A stretch of DNA of 61,032 nucleotides from Nocardioides sp. Root190 (GCF_001428565.1 NZ_LMIA01000008.1:451697-512728), one strand, 5' to 3'; shown: positions 49,790-59,634, counted from the stretch's first letter. Numbers and translations: made by a program. The notes: generated from the letters alone by a model not told the origin.

Positions 49790-50962
49790 ATGACCGACGA
49801 GCGACTGCGGGACCTGCTCGATGAACGAGTGGCGGACCTCGAGCCCACCGACCTCGGGGAGGGTGCCTGGCGCGCCGCCCGCCGCGTCCGGCGTCGTCGC
49901 GCGGCGACGACCGCTGCCGCCGCCGTCGCCGCCGTCGTGCTGGCCCTGGTCGTGGTGCGGCCGACCGGGGAGGACGGCGGACCGGTGCGCCCCGTGCAGC
50001 CGGTGGGCACGCCCACCGCCTCGGGCGCGGTCGACGCCGATGTCGAGCGCGGCGGTGAGCATCGTGGGGCACCGACCTGGTGGGCGCCCGACGTGGCCGG
50101 GGAGGCGGGGCTGCCGGTCCTCGACGGCACGCCGTTCCCCGCGGAGATCGATCTCGCCGACGGTGCCCCTGCGCACCGGCCCGGCGTCGAGGCCGTCGCC
50201 GTCTTCGAGGTCGCCGGGGAGGGGGCCGGTCCGGGACGGGTCGTGGTGGTCGGGACCGACCGGACGTCGTACTCGCTGGACGTCGCGCGCCTCGACCCGG
50301 TCACCGACGAGGAGGGCAACGTGCTGTCCCCCCTCGGCGAGGAGAGCCTGTCCCCGGACGGGCGCCACGTGTTCTTCGTGCAGGAGCGATCGCTCGAGGT
50401 CTACGACCTGCGCGAGGGGACGTGGGACAGCTACGAGACGGTCCCGTGGCTGGCCGAGGGTGCGCGCTGGATCAGCGCCACCGAGGTCTGGGCGCCCGGG
50501 GAGCTGGGGCCGCCCGACGGCACCGGGACGACGTACGACGTCACGGGTGCCGAGCCGGTCACTCCGCTCCCGTCGTTGCCGAGGGTCCGCGACGTCGTCG
50601 ACGAGCCCTACGGCCCGGTCCGCACCTCGTCCGGCGGCGGGGTGGCGCAGGCGGAGTACCTCGCTGACCCGGTCACGGCGCCCGACGGCCGCAGTGAGGG
50701 CAGCGCGGACGCGCTCGCCGCCCGGGTCGGCAGCGGCGACGTCCACCTGCTGGTCATGCCGGGCCAGGGCGGTCGGTGGAAGGCCTGCTGCCCGGTCGTG
50801 GGCTGGCTCGACGACCGCACCGTCCTGCTGCAGTCGCGTTCAGGGAGCGCCGGCATCCTCGCCTGGCGGGTCGGCACCCCCGACCTGCGGCGGGTCTCCC
50901 GTCTGGTCGGCTGGGCGCCCGGCGACGAGGTGCCGATCGGGAGCTTCGCGGACCCGTCGTAG
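49790..50962 (+). CDS. Single-pass membrane protein, probable anti-sigma partner
   Basis: 390 residues. A short N-terminal cytoplasmic part (MTDERLRDLLDERVADLEPTD) and an Arg-rich stop region precede one membrane helix (about residues 40-57). The outer domain, about 320 residues, has repeated beta-type segments (ESLSPDGRHVFFVQERSLEVYDL, RWISATEVWAP, RTVLLQSRSG) that suggest a beta-propeller sensor. No zinc-binding HxxxCxxC motif is seen. Co-transcribed with the SigE-like factor, so it probably holds or signals to it; function is inferred from position. Confidence 0.75.
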   Translation: MTDERLRDLLDERVADLEPTDLGEGAWRAARRVRRRRAATTAAAAVAAVVLALVVVRPTGEDGGPVRPVQPVGTPTASGAVDADVERGGEHRGAPTWWAPDVAGEAGLPVLDGTPFPAEIDLADGAPAHRPGVEAVAVFEVAGEGAGPGRVVVVGTDRTSYSLDVARLDPVTDEEGNVLSPLGEESLSPDGRHVFFVQERSLEVYDLREGTWDSYETVPWLAEGARWISATEVWAPGELGPPDGTGTTYDVTGAEPVTPLPSLPRVRDVVDEPYGPVRTSSGGGVAQAEYLADPVTAPDGRSEGSADALAARVGSGDVHLLVMPGQGGRWKACCPVVGWLDDRTVLLQSRSGSAGILAWRVGTPDLRRVSRLVGWAPGDEVPIGSFADPS

Positions 50963-50971
50963 GGTCCGGCC

Positions 50972-51853
50972 ATGACCGCCACGACCCCCTCGGTGCTGCT
51001 GGCCACCTTCGACCTCCTCCCCGACGGCGAGCCCGACGGTGCCCTGCTCGTCGAGGCCCTCGCCGAGCGCGGCGTCGAGGCTCGGTGGGTGTGTTGGGAC
51101 GACCCGGCCGTGGACTGGGCGGTCGCCGATCTGGTCGCCGTCCGCTCGACGTGGGACTACCACCGCCGCCTGCCCGAGTTCCTCGCCTGGGCGCGCCGGG
51201 TCGAGGCCGGCACGCGACTGCTCAACGGCTCCGACGTCTTCGCGTGGAACGCCGACAAGGGATATCTCATCGAGCTCGCCGACGCGGTGCCCGTCGTGCC
51301 GACGGCGCTCCTGGCCGACACCGAGCTGGCCCCGGGCCTGCGCGACGCACTGGGGCGCTGGGGCACCGTCGTGGTCAAGCCACGCACCGGTGCCGGGGGC
51401 GTGGGGCTGGTCGTCGCGTCGCGCACCGACGACCCGGCCCTGGCGGGACTGCTGGCGGGGCCGTGGATCGCGCAGCCCCTCGTGGAGTCGGTCCGGACGG
51501 CGGGGGAGTCCTCCGTCTTCGTGCTCGAAGGAGAACCCGTCGCCCAGGTCGACAAGGTCGCTGCGGGCGAGGAGGTGCGCGTCCACCCGAAGTACGGCGG
51601 GAGCAGCCGGGCGGTCGCGCTCGACCCGGTCCGGGCCGACGTCGCCCGTGAGGCGGTGCGGTCCGCGGCCGCGCTGCGCGGTGGCGACCTCGCCTACGCC
51701 CGCGTCGACCTGATGCAGTGGGAGGGCCAGTGGTCCCTCAGCGAGTTGGAGCTGATCGAGCCGGGGCTGTACCTCGACGTCGTACCCGACCTCGCCGGTT
51801 CGTTCGCCGACCTGCTCGCCGACCTGCTCGCCCGGCGAGCGGAGCGGGGCTGA
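50972..51853 (+). CDS. ATP-grasp domain protein (RimK/cyanophycin-synthetase-like)
   Basis: 293 residues. WDDPAVDW and RSTWDYHRRLPEF at the start; VVVKPRTGAGGVGLVVASR is the ATP-binding loop and LAYARVDLMQWEGQWSLSELELIEPGLYL the metal-binding end of the ATP-grasp fold. Such proteins form amide or ester bonds from a carboxylate and ATP; the substrate is unknown. TAGGGT (50960-50965) ends 6 nt before the ATG. Stands between the sigma-factor operon and groEL. Confidence 0.82.
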   Translation: MTATTPSVLLATFDLLPDGEPDGALLVEALAERGVEARWVCWDDPAVDWAVADLVAVRSTWDYHRRLPEFLAWARRVEAGTRLLNGSDVFAWNADKGYLIELADAVPVVPTALLADTELAPGLRDALGRWGTVVVKPRTGAGGVGLVVASRTDDPALAGLLAGPWIAQPLVESVRTAGESSVFVLEGEPVAQVDKVAAGEEVRVHPKYGGSSRAVALDPVRADVAREAVRSAAALRGGDLAYARVDLMQWEGQWSLSELELIEPGLYLDVVPDLAGSFADLLADLLARRAERG

Positions 51854-51866
51854 GGGCCGCCATCTC

Positions 51867-51893
51867 CTTGCACTCGCAGGGGGCGAGTGCTAA
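51867..51893. promoter_or_regulatory. CIRCE element 1 (HrcA operator)
   Basis: CTTGCACTC, 9-nt spacer and GAGTGCTAA: the HrcA operator TTAGCACTC-N9-GAGTGCTAA with two mismatches in the left arm. 97 bp before groEL. Confidence 0.85.
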
Positions 51894-51901
51894 ACATGAG
51901 G

Positions 51902-53621
<1,720 letters not shown>

Positions 53622-53629
53622 TCCCCCTT

Positions 53630-53670
53630 GTCCGCGATGCGGTGCGAGCTCGCTCGCACGCTTCGCGGAC
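53630..53670 (+). terminator. Hairpin terminator after groEL
   Basis: Nested stem: GTCCGCGA/TCGCGGAC outside and GTGCGAGC/GCTCGCAC inside, 8 bp after the stop region. Confidence 0.6.
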
Positions 53671-53684
53671 TATCACAGGGACAG

Positions 53685-53747
53685 GGTTGAGGAGCGTCGG
53701 CTCCCTCGCGCTGCGAAGCAAGCGAGTGAGCGACGCGTCTCGAAACC
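53685..53747 (+). repeat. Dispersed palindromic repeat (long variant)
   Basis: GGTTGAGGAGCG...GCGACGCGTCTCGAAACC: ends and internal GAGGAGCG/CGTCTCGA resemble the short element at 6553 and 60896, with a longer GC-rich middle. It lies between the two hairpins after groEL. Confidence 0.6.
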
Positions 53748-53772
53748 GAGTCACCTGCACGGAAGATTCACC

Positions 53773-53805
53773 CACAGGGCCCCCGCTCCGCGCGGGGGCC
53801 CTGTG
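53773..53805. terminator. Strong hairpin terminator before the RidA gene
   Basis: 14-bp perfect stem CACAGGGCCCCCGC with loop TCCGC, followed by GTGGCCATTTC. Together with the repeat it isolates groEL from the next operon. Confidence 0.8.
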
Positions 53806-53863
53806 GCCATTTCGGCCGCCATTCCGGGAGCGCGGTGCTGGACACCCGCGCCAAGATGGACCC

Positions 53864-54253
53864 ATGCCCGTCGAACTCCTGCGCGCACCGACCCTGACCG
53901 ACGACGTGCCCTACGCCTATGCCGCACGCGTGGGCGCCCTGGTCCTCACTGCGGGCGCCTGCCCGCTCGACGAGTCAGGCGAGGTGGCCTTCGTCGGCGA
54001 CGTCGCCGGCCAGGCCGGGCTGGTGATGGACAACCTGGTCGCGGCCCTCGCCGCAGCCGGCTGCACCCTGGCCGACGTCGCGAAGTCCACCGTCTACGTC
54101 GCCTCCTCCGACCGGGCCGACCTGGTCGCTGCGTGGCAGGTCGTGCGCGCGGCCTTCGGCGAGCACGACGCCCCGAGCACACTGCTCGGCGTCACCGTGC
54201 TCGGCTACCCGGACCAGCTGGTCGAGGTCGAGGCGATCGCGGCGCTGCCGTGA
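53864..54253 (+). CDS. RidA-family (YjgF/YER057c/UK114) protein
   Basis: 129 residues. GALVLTAGACPLDESGEV, VMDNLVAALAAAGCTLADVAKSTVYV and TLLGVTVLGYPDQLVEVEAIA match the family. The Arg that binds imine substrates in RidA (near residue 105) is not present at the usual position, so it may not deaminate enamines. CAAGAT (53852-53857) ends 6 nt before the ATG. It overlaps the MocA-like gene (GTGA) and begins the molybdenum-hydroxylase-type operon. Confidence 0.8.
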   Translation: MPVELLRAPTLTDDVPYAYAARVGALVLTAGACPLDESGEVAFVGDVAGQAGLVMDNLVAALAAAGCTLADVAKSTVYVASSDRADLVAAWQVVRAAFGEHDAPSTLLGVTVLGYPDQLVEVEAIAALP

Positions 54254-54855
54254 CGGTCCACGGGCTGCTCCTCGCCGCCGGCGCGGGCTCCCGGATGGGC
54301 CAGCCCAAGGCGCTGGTCCGCGACGACGACGGGCTCCCGTGGCTGGTCCGGTCGGCGACCGTCCTGCTCGACGGTGGCTGCGCTGAGGTCACCGTCGTGC
54401 TCGGTGCCTCGGCGGACGAGGCCGAGCGCCTGCTGGCGGACGCGGACCTCGACCTGACCCGGGTGCACGTGACGCGGTCGCTGGCCTGGCAGGCCGGGAT
54501 GGGGGCATCCCTTCGCGCCGGCCTGCGGGCGCTGGCCGACACGCAGACCGACGCTGCGCTCGTCCACCTCGTCGACCTGCCGGACGTCTCCGCGGACGTC
54601 GTGCGCCGGGTCCTGGCAGCCGAGGCCGGTCCGGGAGCGCTCGCGCGGGCGTCGTACGACGGCACACCGGGGCACCCGGTCCTGCTCGGGCGGGAGCACT
54701 GGGTCAAGGTGGCCGATGCGGCGTCGGGCGACCGCGGCGCGCGGCTCTTCCTGTCGGTCAACGACCCGGTGCTCGTGGAGTGCGGGGATCTCGCGTCCGG
54801 CGTCGACGTCGACGAGCCGGTCGGGCCAACCACGGACCAACGCCCGGCTCAATAG
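54250..54855 (+). CDS. Molybdenum cofactor cytidylyltransferase (MocA-like)
   Basis: 201 residues. LLLAAGAGSRMGQPKALV is the nucleotide-binding motif of this MobA/MocA family, and HLVDLPDVSADVV and GTPGHPVLL (GxPxHP) are typical of MocA. MocA makes molybdopterin cytosine dinucleotide, the cofactor of carbon-monoxide and xanthine dehydrogenase-type enzymes. It starts on a GTG overlapping the previous stop; a separate -10-like box precedes the next gene. Confidence 0.88.
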   Translation: MTVHGLLLAAGAGSRMGQPKALVRDDDGLPWLVRSATVLLDGGCAEVTVVLGASADEAERLLADADLDLTRVHVTRSLAWQAGMGASLRAGLRALADTQTDAALVHLVDLPDVSADVVRRVLAAEAGPGALARASYDGTPGHPVLLGREHWVKVADAASGDRGARLFLSVNDPVLVECGDLASGVDVDEPVGPTTDQRPAQ

Positions 54856-54864
54856 CCTGCGAGC

Positions 54865-55758
54865 ATGGACCCCCGCGTCGCGGAGCTGGCTGGCCGGCTC
54901 GAGCAGACCGGATACCTGTGCGACGACGAGCTGGCGACCGTGCTGTTCCTGTCACTGCAGATGGGCCGCCCGCTGCTGCTCGAGGGAGAGCCGGGGACGG
55001 GCAAGACGGCCCTCGCCGAGGCGATCGCCCAAGCGCTCGACCAGCCGCTGGTGCGGCTGCAGTGCTACGAGGGGATCGATGCGACCCAGGCGCTCTACGA
55101 CTGGGACTTCCCGCGCCAGATCCTGCACCTGCGCGCCCTCGAGGCGCTGTCGGGCAGCGACCCCGCCGGCGGTGAGCGGCGCAACCTCGAGGAGGCCGAG
55201 AAGAGCCTCTACGACGAGCGGTTCCTCCTGGCCCGGCCGGTGCTGGCCGCGCTGCAGCAGGCGCCGGCGGTGCTGCTGATCGACGAGGTCGACCGGGCCG
55301 ACGACGAGTTCGAGGCGTTCCTGCTGGAGGTCCTCTCGACCTTCCAGGTCACCATCCCCGAGCTCGGAACCGTGCAGGCAAGCACCCCGCCGACGGTCGT
55401 GCTCACCTCCAACCGGACCCGCGAGCTGCACGACGCCCTCAAGCGCCGGTGCCTCTACCACTGGATCGACCACCCGGGCCTGGACCGCGAGGTCGCCATC
55501 GTCCGCTCCCGCGCCCCCGAGGTGAGCGCGGAGCTCGCTCGCCAGGTCGTCGACGTCGTCCAGCGGCTGCGTGACACCGAGGACCTGATCAAGGCGCCGG
55601 GGGTCGCCGAGACCCTCGACTGGGCGCGCGCGTTGCAGCACCTGGGCACCACCGAGCTCGACGTGGAGACCGCGGCGCTGACCCTCGGAGCGCTGGTGAA
55701 GCATCGCGACGACGCGGAGCGCGCGCGGGCGGCGATCGACCGGATGCTGGCGCGATGA
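54865..55758 (+). CDS. MoxR-family AAA+ ATPase (CoxD-like)
   Basis: 297 residues. Walker A EGEPGTGKTALAEAI, Walker B VLLIDEVDRADDEFEAFLLE, sensor 1 VLTSNRTRELHDALKRRCLYHWI. Close in length and text to CoxD, which helps build the copper-molybdenum centre of CO dehydrogenase. TAGCCT (54853-54858) ends 6 nt before the ATG. Overlaps the VWA gene by four bases; MoxR and VWA proteins act together as a metal-insertion chaperone. Confidence 0.9.
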   Translation: MDPRVAELAGRLEQTGYLCDDELATVLFLSLQMGRPLLLEGEPGTGKTALAEAIAQALDQPLVRLQCYEGIDATQALYDWDFPRQILHLRALEALSGSDPAGGERRNLEEAEKSLYDERFLLARPVLAALQQAPAVLLIDEVDRADDEFEAFLLEVLSTFQVTIPELGTVQASTPPTVVLTSNRTRELHDALKRRCLYHWIDHPGLDREVAIVRSRAPEVSAELARQVVDVVQRLRDTEDLIKAPGVAETLDWARALQHLGTTELDVETAALTLGALVKHRDDAERARAAIDRMLAR

Positions 55759-56876
55759 GCGGCTCCTCCGGAGTCCTCGACCGGCAGCCCGACGAGATCC
55801 TGCTCGGGTTCGCCACGGCGCTGCGGGGCGCCGGGGTGGCAGTGACCCAGGACCGCACCCGCGCCTACCTCGACGCGGTCGCGATCGTCGGCCTCGGCGA
55901 CCCCGCCGCCACCCGGACTGCCGGGCGGGCCACGTTGTGCGCGACCCGTGAGGACGTCGAACGGCACGACCGGGTCTTCGAGGAGTGGTTCCACCGCGAC
56001 ACCACGACCCCGACCCTGCGACCCCGAACGGTCCAGCCACGTCCCGGTGTGGCACTGCTCCCCGACGACCAGGGCGAGGGAGCGGGAGCCGCCGAGGACG
56101 ATCCGGTGCGCGCCGCCGCCAGCGCCGCGGAGGTGCTGCGGCACCGCGACGTGGCGGGCCTCGACCCGACCGAGCGGGCCCTGCTCGCGGCGATGTTCGC
56201 CGAGCTGAGGGTGCGTCTTCCCGTGCGGCCGACCGCACGTCGTACCCCTCACCGGCGGGGGGCCGTCGACGCCTCCCGGACGTTGCGCGCCAGCCTGCGA
56301 CGGATGGGCGAGCCCGCGCAGATCCATCGCCGTCGCCGCGACGTCCGGCCACGCCGGGTGGTGCTGCTGGTCGACGTGTCCGGCTCCATGAGCGGGTACG
56401 CCGACGCCCTGCTCCGCCTCGCCCACCGCTTCGCCACCGCCGGGCCGCAGGTCGAGGTCTTCACCGTCGGGACCCGGCTCACCCGGATCACTCGGTCCCT
56501 CCGGCTGCGCGACCCCGACCGGGCGATCGCGGCGGCGGGCGACGTCGTCCCGGACTGGTCGGGCGGCACCCGGCTCGGCGAGACGCTGCACGCCTTCCTC
56601 GTCCGTCACGGGCGGCGCGGCATGGCGCGGGGTGCGGTCGTAGTGGTGTTCAGCGACGGCTGGGAGCGCGGCGATCCCCAGCTGCTGGGCGACCAGGTCG
56701 CGCAGCTGCAGCGGCTCGCCCACCGGGTCGTGTGGGTCAACCCGCACCGCGGCAAGGACGGCTACCAGCCGGTCCAGCAGGGCGTCCTGGCCGTCCTCCC
56801 GCACGTTGACGCCTTCCTCGCCGGCCACTCGCTGGCGACCTTCGCGGAGCTGACGGAGGTGCTGGCCCGTGCGTGA
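55755..56876 (+). CDS. VWA domain protein (CoxE-like)
   Basis: 373 residues. The C-terminal half holds a von Willebrand factor A domain with MIDAS motif VVLLVDVSGSMSGYADAL (DxSxS); SGGTRLGE supplies the Thr, VFSDGWERGD the Asp. The N-terminal half matches CoxE (DEILLGFATALRGAGVAVT). Works with the MoxR ATPase encoded just before it. The next gene, xdhC, overlaps it by eight bases. Confidence 0.88.
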   Translation: MSGSSGVLDRQPDEILLGFATALRGAGVAVTQDRTRAYLDAVAIVGLGDPAATRTAGRATLCATREDVERHDRVFEEWFHRDTTTPTLRPRTVQPRPGVALLPDDQGEGAGAAEDDPVRAAASAAEVLRHRDVAGLDPTERALLAAMFAELRVRLPVRPTARRTPHRRGAVDASRTLRASLRRMGEPAQIHRRRRDVRPRRVVLLVDVSGSMSGYADALLRLAHRFATAGPQVEVFTVGTRLTRITRSLRLRDPDRAIAAAGDVVPDWSGGTRLGETLHAFLVRHGRRGMARGAVVVVFSDGWERGDPQLLGDQVAQLQRLAHRVVWVNPHRGKDGYQPVQQGVLAVLPHVDAFLAGHSLATFAELTEVLARA

Positions 56877-58065
56877 GGTGCTGCCGCAGCTGCTGGCGTG
56901 GTGGGAGGCCGGCGAGACCGTCGGGATGGGCACGGTCATCGCGACCTTCCGCTCCGCGCCGCGGCCGCCGGGCGCGTCGATGCTCGTGGGACCGGATGCC
57001 TCCGCCGTGGGGTCGGTGTCCGGCGGTTGCGTCGAGGGAGCCGTCTACGACCTGGCGCAGGAGGTCGCAGCCTCCGGTGCGCCGCGGCTGCAGCGCTACG
57101 GGGTCTCCGACGACGACGCCTTCGCCGTCGGCCTCACCTGCGGCGGGATCCTCGACGTCTACGTCGAGAAGGTGAACCGCGAGACCTTCCCCGAGCTCGG
57201 CGAGATCGCGGCCGACATCGAGGCCGGGCTCCCCGTTGCGGTCGCCACCGTCGTCGACCACCCCGACCCGTCGTACGTCGGCCGTCGCATCGTCGTCCGT
57301 CCTGCTGATCCCACCAGCCCCACTGGTGCCCCGTCTGCGGTAGTCCCGGGCCAAAAGCACCGGAAAGCGGCCGAGAAGGGTGCTTTTGACCCGGGACTAT
57401 CGCTGGGCAGCACCCGGATCGACGACGCCGTGAGGGACGACGCGCTCGGGCTGCTGGTCTCGGGACACCACGGCACGCTGAGCTACGGACCCGACGGCGA
57501 ACGACGCGGCGAGGGGATGCGGGTGTTCGTGTGGGCGTTCGCGCCGGCGCCGCGGATGCTGGTGTTCGGGGCGATCGACTTCGCGGCCGCGGTCGCACGG
57601 GTGGGTGGCTTCCTCGGCTACCACGTCACGGTCTGCGACGCGCGTCCCGTCTTCGCGACCACGAGCCGGTTCCCCGGCGCGGACGAGGTGGTCGTGGAGT
57701 GGCCGCACCGCTACCTCGAGGCCCAGTGGGACGCAGGTCGCATCGACCGCCGCACGGTGATCACGGTGCTCACGCACGACCCGAAGTTCGACGTCCCGTT
57801 GCTGGAGGTGGCGCTGCGCCTGCCGGAGATCGGGTACGTCGGCGCGATGGGCTCTCGGCGTACCCACGACGACCGGATGGAACGACTCCGCGAGGCAGGG
57901 CTGGACGAGGCGGAGCTGGCCGGCCTCTCCAGCCCGATCGGACTGGATCTCGGTGCCCGCACCCCAGAGGAGACCGCGATCAGCATCGCAGCCGAGATCG
58001 TCGCCGGACGGTGGGGCGGGACGGGCGCGCCGCTGGCCGCGCGGGAGGGCCGGATCCACGGCTGA
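56869..58065 (+). CDS. xdhC: XdhC/CoxI family maturation protein (with palindromic element in frame)
   Basis: 398 residues. N-terminal XdhC_CoxI domain (about 10-110: VGMGTVIATFRSAPRPPGASM, SVSGGCVEGAVYDLAQEV) and C-terminal Rossmann XdhC_C domain (about 225-390: MLVFGAIDFAAAVARVGGFLGYHVTVCDARPVF, given here as MLVFGAIDFAAAV, RTVITVLTHDPKFDVPLL, YVGAMGSRRTHDDRM). It binds and protects the molybdenum cofactor and aids its sulfuration. The linker carries a 59-bp palindrome (57341-57399) that adds about 20 residues (VPGQKHRKAAEKGAFDPGL). No frameshift results. GTG start. Confidence 0.9.
   Translation: MREVLPQLLAWWEAGETVGMGTVIATFRSAPRPPGASMLVGPDASAVGSVSGGCVEGAVYDLAQEVAASGAPRLQRYGVSDDDAFAVGLTCGGILDVYVEKVNRETFPELGEIAADIEAGLPVAVATVVDHPDPSYVGRRIVVRPADPTSPTGAPSAVVPGQKHRKAAEKGAFDPGLSLGSTRIDDAVRDDALGLLVSGHHGTLSYGPDGERRGEGMRVFVWAFAPAPRMLVFGAIDFAAAVARVGGFLGYHVTVCDARPVFATTSRFPGADEVVVEWPHRYLEAQWDAGRIDRRTVITVLTHDPKFDVPLLEVALRLPEIGYVGAMGSRRTHDDRMERLREAGLDEAELAGLSSPIGLDLGARTPEETAISIAAEIVAGRWGGTGAPLAAREGRIHG
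57341..57399. repeat. Palindromic element inside xdhC
   Basis: 21-bp arms (57341-57361 and 57379-57399) complementary except at one position, around a 17-nt loop. The core word is TCCCGGGCCAAAAGCACC. It keeps the xdhC frame and lies in the linker between the two domains. Confidence 0.85.
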
Positions 58066-58084
58066 GCGGCGGACCGCTCGGGCG

Positions 58085-58972
58085 TCAGTTCCGCCAGGTG
58101 GCGAGCTTGTCAGGGTTCACGACCATCCAGACGTCGGTGACCAGACCGTCGGCGACCTGCAGGTTGATCACTCCGAGGACGTCCTCTCCCTCCAACCAGA
58201 CGAAGCCGAGGCCGTCGGCGGTCGGGCGCTCGACCATCCGCCACGTGGGGCGCTTGTCGATGCAGCCGAGCACGAAGCGGGCCACCTTGGACGGACCGGA
58301 CACCGGCTTGAGGGCAGCACTGACCAGGCCGCCCCCGTCCGAGCGCAGCACCACGGAGGGGTCGAGGAGCGCCGCGAGCGCACCCAGGTCGCCGCCCGCG
58401 GCGGCCGCCCCGAAGGCGCGCACGATCGCGTCGTGCTCGGGAGCGGCCGCGACCGACTCCCGGTGCGTCGCGACCCGGCGGCGGGCCGAGCTCGCCAGCT
58501 GGCGGACCGCGGCGGGGGAGCGCCCCACCACGTCGGCGATCTCCCCGAAGGGCACCGCGAAGACGTCGTGGAGCACGAACGCCACCCGCTCCGGCGGTGT
58601 CATCGCGTCGAGCACCACCAGCAACGCGGTGCTGACGGTGTCGTCGAGGGTGACCCGGTCCGCCGGGTCCGGGGCGTGCGAGGACACCAGGAGGAGGTCG
58701 GCGGGCACCGGCTCGGGAAGCCACGGCCCGACGTACTGCTCCCGGCGGACGCGCGCCGACTTGAGCACGTCCAGGCAGACCCGGCTGGCGACCCGGGTCA
58801 GCCAGGCCTGCGGTGTGTCGATCGCGGCTCGCTCCTGCTCACCGAGCCGGTACCAGCGCAGGTAGGTCTCCTGCACGGCGTCCTCGGCCTCCTGGACCGA
58901 GCCGAGCATCCGGTAGCCGAGCGCGACCAGCCGGCTGCGCTCCGCCATCACCTCGTCGAGGTCGTCGCTCAT
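58085..58972 (-). CDS. sigJ: ECF41-family sigma factor SigJ
   Basis: 295 residues. Regions 2 (LVALGYRMLGSVQEAEDAVQETYLRWY) and 4 (LTPPERVAFVLHDVFAVPFG and IADVVGRSPAAVRQLASSARRRV; second part is the DNA-binding helix) are followed by a SnoaL-like domain of about 95 residues. This fused domain replaces an anti-sigma factor in ECF41. The WLEGEDVLGVINLQVADGLV motif of the family is present. Divergent from a CMD/AhpD-like gene, as expected. ATG at 58972. Confidence 0.92.
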   Translation of the reverse strand: MSDDLDEVMAERSRLVALGYRMLGSVQEAEDAVQETYLRWYRLGEQERAAIDTPQAWLTRVASRVCLDVLKSARVRREQYVGPWLPEPVPADLLLVSSHAPDPADRVTLDDTVSTALLVVLDAMTPPERVAFVLHDVFAVPFGEIADVVGRSPAAVRQLASSARRRVATHRESVAAAPEHDAIVRAFGAAAAGGDLGALAALLDPSVVLRSDGGGLVSAALKPVSGPSKVARFVLGCIDKRPTWRMVERPTADGLGFVWLEGEDVLGVINLQVADGLVTDVWMVVNPDKLATWRN

Positions 58973-59013
58973 GGCGTCCACGGGTTCACGTCCTTCGGGG
59001 TTCACGCAGGTCT

Positions 59014-59068
59014 GACGAGGCAACGGCACGAAGTGTGAGCACCTCACATCTGCGGGGCCTGTGTCGTC
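59014..59068. promoter_or_regulatory. Mirror-symmetric divergent ECF41 promoter
   Basis: The palindrome TGTGAGCACCTCACA (59034-59048) supplies a -35 element CTCACA on each strand. On the plus strand 16 nt follow to CGTC (59065-59068); on the minus strand also exactly 16 nt to CGTC (59017-59014). ECF41 promoters are described as TGTCACA-N16-CGTC. The sigma factor thus probably drives both itself and its partner. Confidence 0.7.
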
Positions 59069-59120
59069 AAGTGATCGAGGCCGCACACGGTGGCCCGTCG
59101 ACAGGAGAGGCAGGAAGCCC

Positions 59121-59573
59121 ATGCTCCCGCACGCCAACATCACCAAGCTCGTCCCCGGCCTGTACGAGGCGCAGCTCGCGGCGGACAAGGCGGCCGACGA
59201 CGCAGCCGTCGCGGCCGGCCTGGACCCGCTGCTCGTCGAGCTGGTCAAGATGCGCGCCTCGCAGCTCAACGGCTGCGCCTTCTGCCTGCGGATGCACGCC
59301 CGTGACGCCATGGAGCGGGGCGAGAGCGCCGACCGGCTCGCCGTCGTCGCCGCCTGGTGGGAGTCGCAGTACTTCTCCCCGCAGGAGCAGGCCGCCCTCG
59401 CCCTCGCCGAGCAGGTCACCCGGATCGGGGACCTGCACACCGGTGCGGCGCCCGCCGTCGACATCGAGGCAGCCCTCGACGAGAAGAAGGTGGCCGCGGT
59501 CATCGCCGTCGCCATCGCGATCAACACCTGGAACCGGATCGCGATCGCGAGCCACTACCCCGTCGCTCCCTGA
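59121..59573 (+). CDS. Carboxymuconolactone decarboxylase / AhpD-like protein (ECF41 partner)
   Basis: 150 residues. The active-site motif LNGCAFCLRMHARDA has the CxxC pair and the distal His of AhpD-like proteins; ALALAEQVTRIGD follows. These disulfide-using proteins act on peroxides or related compounds. This is the CMD member of the genes (carboxymuconolactone decarboxylase, oxidoreductase, epimerase) always found next to ECF41 sigma factors. The ATG at 59121 follows GGAGAGGCAGGA; the frame opens at 59061. A hairpin follows at 59590-59609. Confidence 0.9.
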   Translation: MLPHANITKLVPGLYEAQLAADKAADDAAVAAGLDPLLVELVKMRASQLNGCAFCLRMHARDAMERGESADRLAVVAAWWESQYFSPQEQAALALAEQVTRIGDLHTGAAPAVDIEAALDEKKVAAVIAVAIAINTWNRIAIASHYPVAP

Positions 59574-59589
59574 CCGACGGGGCAGTCCC

Positions 59590-59609
59590 GACGGCACGTG
59601 ATCGCCGTC
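59590..59609 (+). terminator. Weak hairpin after the AhpD-like gene
   Basis: GACGGC, 8-nt loop and GCCGTC, 17 bp after the stop. It has a short stem, so only a tentative terminator. Confidence 0.35.
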
Positions 59610-59634
59610 ACACCCCAGGGGTACTGTGCTGGGT

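Noticed and set aside
57341..57399. Frameshift or pseudogene in xdhC due to the palindrome
   Set aside because: The reading frame continues through it, and both domains remain complete.
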